Assembly: GCF_947501785.1 (NCBI RefSeq)
Contig: NZ_CANMXB010000001.1
Location: forward strand, 1,178,001 to 1,242,000
Source of the DNA: an uncultured Litoreibacter sp.
Lineage (GTDB): Bacteria > Pseudomonadota > Alphaproteobacteria > Rhodobacterales > Rhodobacteraceae
Direction of reading: 5' to 3'
Length of the DNA stretch: 64,000 bases
Positions 33,130 to 42,567 of the stretch are shown here, one piece after another. Positions within the stretch are counted from its first letter, which is position 1. Every line of letters begins with the position of its first letter. Both the position numbers and the translations under genes were made by a program. Under the pieces are notes generated by a model. That model was not told the origin of the DNA. It searched no databases and was given only the letters and a program-made list of their open reading frames with translations.

Positions 33130-34548
33130 ATGAACAGATACCCCAGAGATATGCGCGGCTACGGTCCGCGCACGCCGGACCCGCAATGGCCTGACGAGGC
33201 CAAAATCGCGGTTCAGATCGTGCTGAACTACGAAGAAGGCGGCGAGAACAACATCCTGCATGGCGACAAGGCGTCTGAGGCGTTTTTGTCGGAGATCGTG
33301 GGCGCCTCTGCATGGGACGCGCAGCGGCACTGGAACATGGAATCGATCTACGAATACGGCGCGCGCGCTGGATTCTGGCGGCTGCACCGTTTGCTGAAGG
33401 ATTTGCCGGTGACTGTGTATGGCGTGGCAACGGCACTGGCGCGCGCGCCTGAGCAGCTGGCGGCGATGAAAGACGCCGGGTGGGAGATCGCCTCCCACGG
33501 GTTGAAATGGATCGAGTACAAGGACTTTACCGAGGACGAAGAGCGCGACCACCTGCGCCAAGCCATTGCTTTGCATACGGAAGTTGTGGGGGAGCGGCCT
33601 CGCGGCTGGTACACGGGGCGGTGTTCCGAGAACACGTTGCGGCTGGTGGCAGAAGAAGGCGGCTTCGCCTATTGCGCCGACAGCTACGCCGACGACCTGC
33701 CCTATTGGACGCGGTTTGACGGGGTCGATCAGCTGGTGGTGCCCTATACGTTGGATTGCAACGACATGCGGTTTGCAACGCCGCAAGGGTTCAACTCGGG
33801 CGACCAGTTCGAGGCCTATCTGCGCGACACGTTTGACGCGCTTTATGCCGAAGGCGTCGAAGGTGCTGCCAAGATGATGTCCATTGGGCTGCATTGCCGT
33901 TTGGTGGGCCGCCCCGGGCGGGTTCAGGCGCTGAAACGGTTTATTGAGTACGCCAACAGCCATGACGGCGTATGGTTTGCCACGCGCGAACAGATTGCGG
34001 ATCATTGGGCACAGGTCCACCCGGCGGCCCCGAAGACGCGGCCATGCATGATGGATAAGACCACCTTTACAAACACTTACGGCAGCGTGTTTGAGCATTC
34101 CCCTTGGGTCGCCGAACACGCTTGGGACTTGGAACTTGGCCCAAGCAATGACAGCGCAACGGGGCTGCACGCAGCCCTGGTCCGGGCGTTCAGGTCGGCC
34201 CCCGCGCCGCAACGCTTGGATGTGTTGGATGCGCATCCTGATTTGGCTGGCAAGCTGGCCGCAGCAAAGCAATTGACCAAGGAAAGCACGGCAGAGCAGG
34301 CCTCTGCCGGGTTGGATGTCTTGTCGGATGCAGAACGCGCAGCCTTTGCCCAGATGAACGAGGATTACGTCGCAAAGCACGGATTTCCCTTCATTATTGC
34401 GGTGAAGGACCATGACAAATCTTCGATCATGGCGGCGTTTGAGCGGCGGATTGGCAATACCAGCGAAGTGGAATTCGAGGAAGCTTGCCGCCAGGTAGAG
34501 CGCATCGCCTATCACCGCCTCACCACTATGCTGCCGGAGGATCACTGA
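33130..34548 (+). CDS. puuE-uraD: Fusion of PuuE-type allantoinase and OHCU decarboxylase
   Basis: This 472-residue protein has two domains. Residues 1 to about 305 form a polysaccharide-deacetylase-like fold matching metal-independent allantoinase PuuE (RYPRDMRGYGPRTPDPQWP, EIASHGLKWIEY, RGWYTGRCSENT, GLHCRLVGRPGR). Residues about 315 to 472 are OHCU decarboxylase (FEHSPWVAEHAW, LDAHPDLAGKLA, FPFIIAVKDH, FERRIGN). One chain thus converts OHCU to S-allantoin and on to allantoate. Similar fusions occur in other alphaproteobacteria. The stop overlaps the next gene as TGATG. Confidence 0.93.
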   Translation: MNRYPRDMRGYGPRTPDPQWPDEAKIAVQIVLNYEEGGENNILHGDKASEAFLSEIVGASAWDAQRHWNMESIYEYGARAGFWRLHRLLKDLPVTVYGVATALARAPEQLAAMKDAGWEIASHGLKWIEYKDFTEDEERDHLRQAIALHTEVVGERPRGWYTGRCSENTLRLVAEEGGFAYCADSYADDLPYWTRFDGVDQLVVPYTLDCNDMRFATPQGFNSGDQFEAYLRDTFDALYAEGVEGAAKMMSIGLHCRLVGRPGRVQALKRFIEYANSHDGVWFATREQIADHWAQVHPAAPKTRPCMMDKTTFTNTYGSVFEHSPWVAEHAWDLELGPSNDSATGLHAALVRAFRSAPAPQRLDVLDAHPDLAGKLAAAKQLTKESTAEQASAGLDVLSDAERAAFAQMNEDYVAKHGFPFIIAVKDHDKSSIMAAFERRIGNTSEVEFEEACRQVERIAYHRLTTMLPEDH

Positions 34549-35357
34549 TGGCTTACGCGACCCCCATGGGCGGTTTGCCCAAGCAGACAGATGACCTGAC
34601 CGGCAAGGCAGTGTTCACCGAGGCCTACGCGTTTCTGCCCGCCGGCACGATGCGCGACATCGTGACCTCTTACCTGCCTGGCTGGGACGGGATGCGCATG
34701 TGGATGATCGCGCGGCCCCTGTCTGGGTTCGCGGAAACGTTCTCGCAATACATCGTGGAATTGCAGCCCGGCGCCGGGTCTGACGTCCCGGAAAGCAACC
34801 CAGAGGCGCAAGGCGTCCTGTTCGTCACATCCGGCCATATGGTGCTGCACTGCCCGCTTGGCCGCTTCGATCTGCGCCCCGGCAGCTACGTGTTCCTGCC
34901 TGCCGGTGCAGGGTGGCGGTTGCGCAACGAGGGCGACCAGATCGCCACCTTCCACTGGATCCGCAAGAAGTACCAACCGGCGCACGGCGTCCCTGCCCCC
35001 GAGTGCTTTGTGACCCATGACGAGGACGGAACAGTGGTCGAAATGCCCGACACAGGCGGCAAATGGTCCACCACCCGCTTTGTGGAGCCGAGTGACCTGC
35101 GCCACGACTTCCACGTGAACATCGTCAATTTTCAGCCCGGCGGCGTGATCCCGTTTGAAGAAACCCATGTGATGGAACACGGGCTTTTCGTGCTGGAGGG
35201 CACTGCCGATTACCTGCTGAATCGTGACTGGGTCAGCGTGGGTCCCGGCGATTTCATGTGGCTGCGCGCCTTCTGCCCTCAGGCGTGCCGCGCCACGGGG
35301 GAAGGGCCGTTCCGCTACTTGCTCTACAAGGACGTGAACCGCCACGCTGGGCTGTAA
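34548..35357 (+). CDS. allE: (S)-ureidoglycine aminohydrolase-like cupin protein
   Basis: This 269-residue bicupin is of the UGHY/AllE type. The second cupin carries the metal site, seen in GGVIPFEETHVMEHGLFVLEGTADYLLN near residue 200. It would release ammonia from S-ureidoglycine to give S-ureidoglycolate, the substrate of AllA. This fits the allantoinase upstream. An allantoate amidohydrolase would still be needed between them, and none is nearby. The start overlaps the puuE-uraD stop. Confidence 0.85.
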   Translation: MAYATPMGGLPKQTDDLTGKAVFTEAYAFLPAGTMRDIVTSYLPGWDGMRMWMIARPLSGFAETFSQYIVELQPGAGSDVPESNPEAQGVLFVTSGHMVLHCPLGRFDLRPGSYVFLPAGAGWRLRNEGDQIATFHWIRKKYQPAHGVPAPECFVTHDEDGTVVEMPDTGGKWSTTRFVEPSDLRHDFHVNIVNFQPGGVIPFEETHVMEHGLFVLEGTADYLLNRDWVSVGPGDFMWLRAFCPQACRATGEGPFRYLLYKDVNRHAGL

Positions 35358-35400
35358 ATGGGACCAAAAGCCCCAAAAACGCACAATATATAGACAAACA

Positions 35401-35444
35401 TGTCGCAAAATGACTAGGTTTTGACGTGCGGAGCATAAATGCTC
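35401..35444 (+). promoter_or_regulatory. Upstream elements of the purine permease gene
   Basis: TGTCGCAAAA at 35401-35410 is identical, inverted, to a ten-base stretch upstream of soxB. GAGCATAAATGCTC at 35431-35444 is a 14-base palindrome. Both lie within about 160 bases upstream of the permease ATG and could be regulator sites. The 199-base gap otherwise shows nothing clear. Confidence 0.4.
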
Positions 35445-35556
35445 GCACCGGGCGCCGCTGCGCCTTTCAAAGCCTGCGTGCTGGCGGGCCAATATCAAGA
35501 GAGACGGCGCGAGGGACCGCGACCGGCCCAGATAACATCTCGGGGAGAGAAACGAC

Positions 35557-36882
35557 ATGACTGACGCAACTTCAAACGCGGGGGCGTATTCCGATCCGAA
35601 TACCACCCCGCCCATGGCCCAAGCGGTACCGCTGGGCCTACAACATGTATTGGCGATGTTCGCCTCCAACGTGACCCCTTCGATCATTGTGGCGGGTGCG
35701 GCCGGGCTGGCCTTTGGCTCTGCCGAACAGGTCTATCTTATCCAGATGGCGATGCTGTTTGCGGGCGTCGCAACCTTGTTCCAAACCGTGGGCATCGGTC
35801 CAGTTGGTGCGCGCCTGCCCATCATGCAGGGTACGTCTTTTGCATTTGTTGGTGTTTTGGCAGGCGTTGCAGCCGTTCAAGGTTTGGGCGTGGCATTGAC
35901 CGCGTGCATCATCGGCGGCGTGATCCATTTCTGCCTTGGTGCGGTGATCCAGAAGCTGCGCTGGTTGTTCCCGCCGCTGATCACCGGCCTGGTGATCCTG
36001 GCGATTGGTTTGTACCTGATCCCGGTGGCGATCAAATACGCCGCGGGCGGGGCCGCCTCGTTCCAGATGGAGGCTGAAAGCTTCGGATCCTTGATGCACT
36101 GGTCGGTCGCCCTGACGGTGATTGTCGTGTCGCTTGCGCTGAAATTCTTCATGAAAGGCCCGATATCCAACGCGGCCATCCTGATTGGCCTGCTGGCCGG
36201 TTATGTGCTGGCCTACATCCTTGGCATGGTGAATTTCGGGGCGGTTGGCAAGGCGTCGTGGATCACTTCCATCCAGCCCTTGCCCTACGGATTTGAGTTC
36301 TCGCTGGGCGCGGTAATTGCAGTGACCTTGGTGTCGGTGGTCTCTGCCATTGAAACGGTGGGCGACGCATCGGCCACCACCAAAGCAGGCGCCGGACGTA
36401 TCGCAACGGACAAAGAGATCGCGGGCGCGACCTACGCCGACGGCCTCGGCACCGCAGTTGCGGGCGTCTTTGGCGGCCTGCCGAACACCTCCTTCAGCCA
36501 GAACGTGGGGATCGTTGGGATGACCGGCATCATGTCGCGCCACGTGGTGACCATCGCGGGCATCATCATGATCCTTTGCGGATTGATCCCCAAGGTGGGC
36601 GCCGTCATCGCCTCCATGCCCCTGCCCGTTCTGGGTGGCGGCGTGATTGTGATGTTCGGCATGGTGGCCGCCGCGGGTCTGAACATGCTGACCGAGGTCA
36701 AGATGAACCGCCGCAACATGATCATCATCGCGGTGTCGCTGGCGGCTGGTCTGGGTCTGAACCTGGTGCCGACAGCCGTTCAGTACCTGCCGGGCGTCGT
36801 TAAGATCCTGGCAACCTCCGCAGTGGCTCCCACCGCGATTGTCGCGATCGCGCTGAACCTCCTTCTTCCCGAAGAGGTCTAG
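35557..36882 (+). CDS. uacT: NCS2-family purine (urate/xanthine) permease
   Basis: This 441-residue membrane protein has 12 to 14 hydrophobic segments. It shows the NCS2 signature in NTSFSQNVGIVGMTGIMS near residue 310. Early segments LGLQHVLAMFASNVTPSIIVAGAAG and RLPIMQGTSFAFV are typical of bacterial urate/xanthine:H+ symporters. Its place after the urate-degradation genes makes a purine substrate more likely than uracil. GGGGAGAG precedes the ATG, and a strong terminator follows. Confidence 0.87.
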   Translation: MTDATSNAGAYSDPNTTPPMAQAVPLGLQHVLAMFASNVTPSIIVAGAAGLAFGSAEQVYLIQMAMLFAGVATLFQTVGIGPVGARLPIMQGTSFAFVGVLAGVAAVQGLGVALTACIIGGVIHFCLGAVIQKLRWLFPPLITGLVILAIGLYLIPVAIKYAAGGAASFQMEAESFGSLMHWSVALTVIVVSLALKFFMKGPISNAAILIGLLAGYVLAYILGMVNFGAVGKASWITSIQPLPYGFEFSLGAVIAVTLVSVVSAIETVGDASATTKAGAGRIATDKEIAGATYADGLGTAVAGVFGGLPNTSFSQNVGIVGMTGIMSRHVVTIAGIIMILCGLIPKVGAVIASMPLPVLGGGVIVMFGMVAAAGLNMLTEVKMNRRNMIIIAVSLAAGLGLNLVPTAVQYLPGVVKILATSAVAPTAIVAIALNLLLPEEV

Positions 36883-36903
36883 CCCCCGCGAACCGAATCG
36901 AAT

Positions 36904-36937
36904 GGCCCGCCTGACATGGCGGGCCGTTTTGATTTTG
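36904..36937 (+). terminator. Rho-independent terminator of the purine permease
   Basis: GGCCCGCC pairs with GGCGGGCC around TGACAT and is followed by G then TTTTGATTTT. It starts 22 bases after the stop. Confidence 0.9.
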
Positions 36938-36998
36938 CCCCCTTGGTCTCCGCCCCATATGGCGCTACTCAAGCCGCGGACCTGAAAGGGAATTGACG

Positions 36999-38360
36999 AT
37001 GCTGACCTGTTTCAAAAGCTACGATGTGCGGGGCCAGCTTGGCGACGAGCTGAACGTGGAAATCGCCTACCGCATCGGCCGCGGCTTCGCCGTGGCCATG
37101 GCCCCCGACACCGTGGTGATCGGCTACGACGTGCGCCCCACATCGCCCGATTTGGCCGCCGCCCTCACCGAGGGGCTGCGGGACGAGGGCGTCAACGTCA
37201 TCGACATCGGCCTATGCGGGACCGAAGAGGTCTATTTCGCGACCTCCCATTACGGTTTGGGCGGCGGGCTGATGGTCACGGCGTCGCATAACCCGATTGA
37301 CTATAACGGCATCAAAATGGTGCGCGAAGGCTCCCGGCCCATTTCCGCCGCCGATGGTTTGGGCGAGATCAACACCCTGGCCACGGCGGATGATTTCGGC
37401 GCGCCCAAGGCGCGCGGCACCTATGAAACCCGCGACCCGCGCGACGCCTATGCGGATCGGGTGGTCAGCTTCGCAGACTTGTCCGCGTTGAAACCCATGA
37501 AGATCGTGGTCAATGCAGGCAACGGGGTGGCCGGGCCCTCCTTCGACGTCATTGCCGACAAGCTGGCCAAAGCCGGTGCGCCATTTGAGTTCATCCGCCA
37601 CAACCATGACCCCGACGGCAGCTTCCCAAATGGCATCCCCAACCCGCTTCTGGAAGAAAACCGCGCGCAAACTGCCGACCGCGTCATCGCGGAAGGGGCC
37701 GATCTGGGCGTTGCCTGGGACGGCGACTTTGACCGCTGCTTCTTTTTTGATGAGACTGGAGCCTTTGTGGACGGGGAATACGTGGTGGGGCTCTTGGCCT
37801 CCGCCTTCCTGCCGAAACATCCGGGCGCCAAGATCATCCATGACCCACGCGTGATTTGGGCGCTTACGGACCTGTTGGCCTCCGGCGGCGGTGAGCCGGT
37901 GGTGTCACAATCCGGCCACTCCCACATCAAGGCCAAAATGCGCGAGGTGGACGCGGTCTATGGCGGCGAGATGTCGGCCCATCACTATTTCCGCGATTTC
38001 ATGTATTGCGACAGCGGCATGATCCCGTGGCTCTTGGTGGCGGAACATATGTGCCGCACGGGCCAGCCCTTGTCGGCGCTTGTGGCGGATATGCAGGCGC
38101 GTTTCCCCTCCTCAGGGGAGATCAACTTCAAACTTGCTGACAAACAACCCGCCATTGACGCGTTTGAGGCAAGGTATGTCCAACACGCCAAGGACGTGGA
38201 CCGGCTGGACGGCGTCTCGCTTGATATGGGCGAATGGCGGGTCAATCTGCGTCAGTCCAACACCGAACCGGTGCTACGCCTCAACGTCGAGGCCAAGGGC
38301 GACCGCGCGCTGCTGGCCGACAAAGTCAAAGAGATCAGCACGCTCATCACGAACGCCTAG
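36999..38360 (+). CDS. manB: Phosphomannomutase/phosphoglucomutase
   Basis: This 453-residue enzyme of the alpha-D-phosphohexomutase family has the four expected loops. The phosphoserine loop is TASHNPIDYNG near residue 95, the metal loop is DGDFDRCFFFD near 240, the sugar-binding loop GGEMSAHHYF lies near 322, and the phosphate-binding loop is RQSNTEPVLRLNVE near 425. The likely reaction interconverts mannose-6-P and mannose-1-P for surface polysaccharide, with glucose-P also possible. The ATG at 36999 has AAAGGG eight bases upstream and is preferred over a TTG two codons earlier. Confidence 0.9.
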   Translation: MLTCFKSYDVRGQLGDELNVEIAYRIGRGFAVAMAPDTVVIGYDVRPTSPDLAAALTEGLRDEGVNVIDIGLCGTEEVYFATSHYGLGGGLMVTASHNPIDYNGIKMVREGSRPISAADGLGEINTLATADDFGAPKARGTYETRDPRDAYADRVVSFADLSALKPMKIVVNAGNGVAGPSFDVIADKLAKAGAPFEFIRHNHDPDGSFPNGIPNPLLEENRAQTADRVIAEGADLGVAWDGDFDRCFFFDETGAFVDGEYVVGLLASAFLPKHPGAKIIHDPRVIWALTDLLASGGGEPVVSQSGHSHIKAKMREVDAVYGGEMSAHHYFRDFMYCDSGMIPWLLVAEHMCRTGQPLSALVADMQARFPSSGEINFKLADKQPAIDAFEARYVQHAKDVDRLDGVSLDMGEWRVNLRQSNTEPVLRLNVEAKGDRALLADKVKEISTLITNA

Positions 38361-38373
38361 TCCCCTTTCTTCG

Positions 38374-38456
38374 TTCAAAAATATCCTGGGGGGAGGAGCG
38401 TCAGCGACGGGGGGCAAAGCCCCCGCCTGATCGACGAGGCGTAGCCTCGGCGAAAC
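38374..38456. repeat. Dispersed intergenic element with two hairpins
   Basis: TTCAAAAATATCC and a GGAGCGTC block resemble a second element near 53050. They are followed by two perfect six-base-pair hairpins: GGGGGC-AAA-GCCCCC at 38410-38424 and CGAGGC-GTA-GCCTCG at 38435-38449. They lie between the convergent manB and dsbA genes and may terminate both. Confidence 0.55.
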
Positions 38457-39173
38457 TCAGCTGCGCAGCTGCTCGATCAGCTGCTGCATCTGGTTCAATT
38501 CAATCGCGCCGGGAACCAGTTGATCCCCGAAAACAAAGGCCGGCGTTCCGTTCAGCCCCAGCGCCTGGGTCAATTGCCGCGACGTGGCGATATGGGCGTC
38601 CACCTCAGGCCCGGCCATGTCGGCCTGCAGCTGGGTGATGTCCATGCCCAGATCATCGGCGATGCTCAACACATTGGCCTGCGAGGCGCGGCCCTCATTG
38701 GCCATCAGAGCGTCATGGAATTCCGCATATTTGCCTTGCTTGCGTGACGCCAAGGCGGCGCGGGCCGCAAAGACGCTTTCTTCGCCCAGAATGGGCCATT
38801 CCCGCATGACCACGCGGATGTTGTCATCGCCCGCGATCAGCTCTTTGACTGACGGAAAGACGCGGCGGCAATAGCCGCAATTGTAATCGAAAAATTCGAC
38901 GATTGTGACGTCGCCGTCGGGATTGCCCATCACCGGCGCATTGGGGTCGTTGTGCAGCGCGCCTTTCTGCGCCTCCAACGCTTGCGCGGCGGCCAGGGCC
39001 TGCGCCTCATTTTCTCGGGTCTGCAATATCTCGATGGCTTCCATGACGATCTCGGGGTTGGTGCGGATCGTCTCGAGGATCAGGGCGCGCATGGCCGCCT
39101 CATCCATCTGCTGCGCGGCGGCCGGCAAGGCGAGGGACAGGGCCGTTACAGCGGCTGCGGTCAGTCGGAACAT
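38457..39173 (-). CDS. Exported DsbA-family thiol oxidoreductase
   Basis: This 238-residue periplasmic protein has a signal peptide ending PAAAQQ and an N-terminal helical region. The thioredoxin fold has C99-G-Y-C102 in EFFDYNCGYCRRVF and a cis-proline loop LNGTPAFVFG near residue 205. The family member is Com1/BdbD-like and introduces or isomerises disulfides. The ATG at 39173 begins the signal peptide, so a longer in-frame start is rejected. It is divergent from dsbD/scsB across about 200 bases in which nothing else was recognised. Confidence 0.9.
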   Translation of the reverse strand: MFRLTAAAVTALSLALPAAAQQMDEAAMRALILETIRTNPEIVMEAIEILQTRENEAQALAAAQALEAQKGALHNDPNAPVMGNPDGDVTIVEFFDYNCGYCRRVFPSVKELIAGDDNIRVVMREWPILGEESVFAARAALASRKQGKYAEFHDALMANEGRASQANVLSIADDLGMDITQLQADMAGPEVDAHIATSRQLTQALGLNGTPAFVFGDQLVPGAIELNQMQQLIEQLRS

Positions 39174-39379
39174 GTGAAGATACCTTTTGGCGGTGCGGAG
39201 GAAATTTTGTTGCGCAGACACTGCGGCCTGCCCTGCCGGTTGTCAAACAGGACGCTATCACAGAGCGGTGAGAACGCAGCAGTTTGCTTGCCTTCACGGC
39301 GATGTTGATTGACCTTCACCCACAACCCGCCGCATGTGACGCCAGCCCATATTAGCCGAACCCCCGTGAAAGCCGCCTC

Positions 39380-41425
39380 ATGACCCTCTTGCGCCAAGCC
39401 TTGCTCAGCCTGATTGCACTGGCCGCATTCAGTTTCGCGGCATTCGCTGGCAGCTCCCCCGCCTATGTGAGCGACCGCGTCACCGCACGGCTGATCACGG
39501 CGGAAAACGGCGTGGCGCCCGGGGCGCAGGTGGTCTCCGCCGCGTTGGAGGTGACCCTGGCCGAAGGTTGGAAGACCTACTGGAAATCGCCGGGCGCTGT
39601 TGGCTACCCCGTCTCGATTGACTGGGCGGGGTCTGTGAACCTGAAAGACCATGAGCTCCTGTGGCCCGCCCCGACCCGGTTCGAAGCATTCGACATAGAA
39701 AATTACGGCTACGAAAAAGCCGTCACCTACCCGATCAAACTGATGGTAGACAGTGCGGACGACGCGCTGGTCCTGTCCGCCCGCGTCAATATGCTGGTCT
39801 GCGCCGACCTTTGCGTGCCCGAAGATTTCTCGCTGAGCCTTGTTTTGCCCACCGGCACCGCGATCGACCGTGATGCCGCAACCCTGATTGCGCAGGCCGC
39901 GAACAAGATACCCATCCCGGCCGACGCTTCGGACATTGTAATTGATGCCGCGTCCCTCGATCTGGACGCGAAACGGGTTGAGCTTGCCCTGAGCAGCGCA
40001 AATGCCTTTTCATCGCTGAGCGTGATCCCCGACCTAGGCCCCGATGCAGCTTTCGGACCGCCGCAGATCGCGCTGCAAGACGGCGGGTCAAAGGCGACGG
40101 TGGGCTTTGACATACTGTCTGCCCCTGACGCGCCGCCGCCGCTGGAATTCGTGGTCACGGACGGGGCACGCGCCGCTGCCTTCGCACCAGCGACCAGTGG
40201 TTCCATCCAGCAAACAACAACCGACGCACCAGGCATCTTGTGGTTCTTCCTGCTGGCCTTCATCGGCGGCGTGATCCTGAACGTCATGCCCTGCGTCTTG
40301 CCGGTGTTGAGCATCAAATTCACCTCAGTCCTGAAGGCCGGCGCGCAAAGCCCTGCCCGGGTGCGGAGCGGCTTTTTGATGTCTGCGCTGGGCGTCATGG
40401 CCTTCATGTGGGCGCTCGCACTTACGCTGATTGCCATACGCGCTGCGGGCGGCCCGGTTGGATGGGGCATTCAGTTCCAGAACCCCTACTTCCTGACAAT
40501 CATGACCGCCATTGTCACGCTCTTTGCCGCCAACATGTTCGGCCTGTTCGAGATCGCCCTGCCGCAATCATGGAACACCAAAATGGCGGATGCAGGCAGC
40601 GCAGGCAGCTTGCGGGGCGACTTCGCGATCGGCGCATTGGCGGCTGTGTTGGCAACACCATGCTCGGCTCCATTCCTGGGCACTGCCGTCACTTTCGCGC
40701 TTGCCGGATCGGCGCTGCAGACCGTGGTGATCTTCACCGCGCTTGGGTTGGGCCTTGCCCTGCCATACCTGGCCGTCGCCGTCTGGCCGCAAACTGTCCG
40801 CGCCTTGCCGAAGCCCGGAAAATGGATGGGCACCGTCAAATGGGTGATGGGCCTCCTGCTGGCCGCAACCGCGCTTTGGCTGGTCTCCGTCCTGATCGGC
40901 GTGATCGGGTGGACCGCCGCGTTGATCGTAGCGGCGTTGTTGCTTGGCGCGGTCATTGCCGTCGCCTTCGCGCCTCGCGCACGCGCCGGTATAAGTGCCG
41001 CCATCATCGCCTGCGCATTGGTTGTGCCAGCAGCATCGACCCCTCCAGCCCAACTCGTTGAGGAAGCGACATCGAATTGGCGGACATTAAGCCCCAACAG
41101 CATCTCTGGATGGGTGGTCGAGGGCCGCGTGGTTTTTGTGGACGTCACCGCCGACTGGTGCCTGAGCTGCAAGGCAAACAAGGCGCTGGTGCTGGACCGT
41201 GCCCCCGTCGCCGGCATGCTGGCATCTGACGGCATCATTGCCATGCGCGGTGACTGGACCCGCCCCGATGAGGGCATCCTGACCTACCTGAAGGAAAACG
41301 GCCGTTTTGGCATCCCGTTCAACATCGTCTACGGGCCGGGCGCGCCCAAGGGCATCGCGTTGCCGGAACTGCTGACTAAGGACGCGGTCATTGACGCGAT
41401 CAACAAAGCCAGCGGCGCCGGCTAG
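39380..41425 (+). CDS. DsbD/ScsB-type thiol:disulfide interchange protein
   Basis: This 681-residue membrane protein has a signal peptide, then a periplasmic domain with VCADLCVPEDF near residue 140. The transmembrane core starts at about residue 285 and carries VMPCVLPVLSIKF and ATPCSAPFLG. The C-terminal thioredoxin domain has C594-L-S-C597 in ADWCLSCKANK. The family moves electrons from cytoplasmic thioredoxin to periplasmic thiols, for example DsbA-like isomerases or CcmG. The size and N-terminal domain fit ScsB better than classical DsbD. The stop overlaps the convergent ccmI by four bases. Confidence 0.9.
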   Translation: MTLLRQALLSLIALAAFSFAAFAGSSPAYVSDRVTARLITAENGVAPGAQVVSAALEVTLAEGWKTYWKSPGAVGYPVSIDWAGSVNLKDHELLWPAPTRFEAFDIENYGYEKAVTYPIKLMVDSADDALVLSARVNMLVCADLCVPEDFSLSLVLPTGTAIDRDAATLIAQAANKIPIPADASDIVIDAASLDLDAKRVELALSSANAFSSLSVIPDLGPDAAFGPPQIALQDGGSKATVGFDILSAPDAPPPLEFVVTDGARAAAFAPATSGSIQQTTTDAPGILWFFLLAFIGGVILNVMPCVLPVLSIKFTSVLKAGAQSPARVRSGFLMSALGVMAFMWALALTLIAIRAAGGPVGWGIQFQNPYFLTIMTAIVTLFAANMFGLFEIALPQSWNTKMADAGSAGSLRGDFAIGALAAVLATPCSAPFLGTAVTFALAGSALQTVVIFTALGLGLALPYLAVAVWPQTVRALPKPGKWMGTVKWVMGLLLAATALWLVSVLIGVIGWTAALIVAALLLGAVIAVAFAPRARAGISAAIIACALVVPAASTPPAQLVEEATSNWRTLSPNSISGWVVEGRVVFVDVTADWCLSCKANKALVLDRAPVAGMLASDGIIAMRGDWTRPDEGILTYLKENGRFGIPFNIVYGPGAPKGIALPELLTKDAVIDAINKASGAG

Positions 41426-42567
41426 TTACCGCCCTCAAAGCGTTTGAGGCCTTCTTCAACCAAGCGGCGGCGTTGGTCGTCTTCGGGCAGATCAACAACC
41501 AACGGCTTGGCGCTACGCAGCGCTTTGACGGCACGGTCTTCTTGCCCGAGTACCACCAAGGCGCGGGCGAGTTGCAGCCATCCGTCTAGATTTTCCGGCT
41601 CATCCTGCAGCCGCTCTTCAAGCCCGTCAACCATGTTGAGGATAAAGGCCTGCCGGTCTTCGGCCGACAACTCGGACGCCGCTTCGATATCTTCTTGCGT
41701 GGGGCCACGTGGAGCCGCGAAATCTGGCAGTTCCACAGCAGCTTCGCCCAGCGTCGCACCCATCTGGTTTGCCGTCTGCAGGAAGGTCGGCATCCATGGT
41801 TGCGCCTGCGATTCCTGGGCAATACGATCCAGCAGCAGCGTGCGGGCCTGCGCGCCCTGCCCCGCCTGTTCCAGCTCAATCGCGCGATAAAACGTGGCAG
41901 CAGGGTTGGATGGGTCCAGCTCCATGGAGCGCGTGATCATCCGGCTGGCAAGCGGCGTGACTATGCCGCGATCAGCCGTGATCAAGGCTTCCGCATATTG
42001 AGAGAACGTCGCGGAGGTCGCGTCGTCTCGGTCAATGATTTCCTCAAAGGCCGCAGCGGCCTCCGCTGGGCGACCCTGGTTCATGTAGGTGGTCGCCAGC
42101 AGCTCCCAACCGCGGGTTTCTCCTCCGGCGGGATCGTTTTCGAGACGCGACACCAATTCAGCGATGAGGGTGTTGAGCTGGTTTGCATTTTGCACTTCGT
42201 TCTTGCGTTCGGCGAACGGCACCGCCGGAATGCTAGGTGCGCCCACCTGTGTGTAGAGGCCAAAGGCCGCGACCGGCACAAATAGCGCGGCGGCGACTAT
42301 GGCCATGCGGCCCGACGTTGAGCCAGTGGCTTCGGACGTATCACCAACACCCAACATACGTCGCTTGATTTCGACCTGTGCGGCGCGCGATTCCTCTGGC
42401 GTGATCAGGCCGCGTTCGGCGTCACGGTCCAGTTCAGACAACTGGTCTTCGTAGATGGCCATGGCCTTGGCGGCCCGTCCCTGACGCGGCGCCCCGCCTG
42501 ATCCCAACGGCCACAAAAGCGCGACACCCACCGAAAGCGCCATAAGTGCGGCAACGACCCAGATCAT
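41422..42567 (-). CDS. ccmI: Cytochrome c biogenesis protein CcmI
   Basis: This 381-residue protein has two membrane segments in its first 110 residues. Between them lies the conserved cytoplasmic loop with IYEDQLSELDRDAERGLI. A long periplasmic TPR-like domain follows, with AELVSRLENDPAGGETRGWELLATTYMNQGR near 150 and DNLDGWLQLARAL-like repeats near 335. CcmI binds the C-terminus of apocytochrome c and presents it to CcmFH. Its ATG overlaps the ccmH stop as ATGA. Confidence 0.9.
   Translation of the reverse strand: MIWVVAALMALSVGVALLWPLGSGGAPRQGRAAKAMAIYEDQLSELDRDAERGLITPEESRAAQVEIKRRMLGVGDTSEATGSTSGRMAIVAAALFVPVAAFGLYTQVGAPSIPAVPFAERKNEVQNANQLNTLIAELVSRLENDPAGGETRGWELLATTYMNQGRPAEAAAAFEEIIDRDDATSATFSQYAEALITADRGIVTPLASRMITRSMELDPSNPAATFYRAIELEQAGQGAQARTLLLDRIAQESQAQPWMPTFLQTANQMGATLGEAAVELPDFAAPRGPTQEDIEAASELSAEDRQAFILNMVDGLEERLQDEPENLDGWLQLARALVVLGQEDRAVKALRSAKPLVVDLPEDDQRRRLVEEGLKRFEGGN

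Noticed and set aside
33040-34545. Minus-strand frame of 501 codons opposite puuE-uraD
   Set aside because: Shadow of the fusion gene; the plus-strand protein has both domains complete.
35638-36972. Minus-strand frame of 444 codons opposite the purine permease
   Set aside because: Extremely His/Gln/Asp-rich, the usual mirror of a hydrophobic membrane protein gene.
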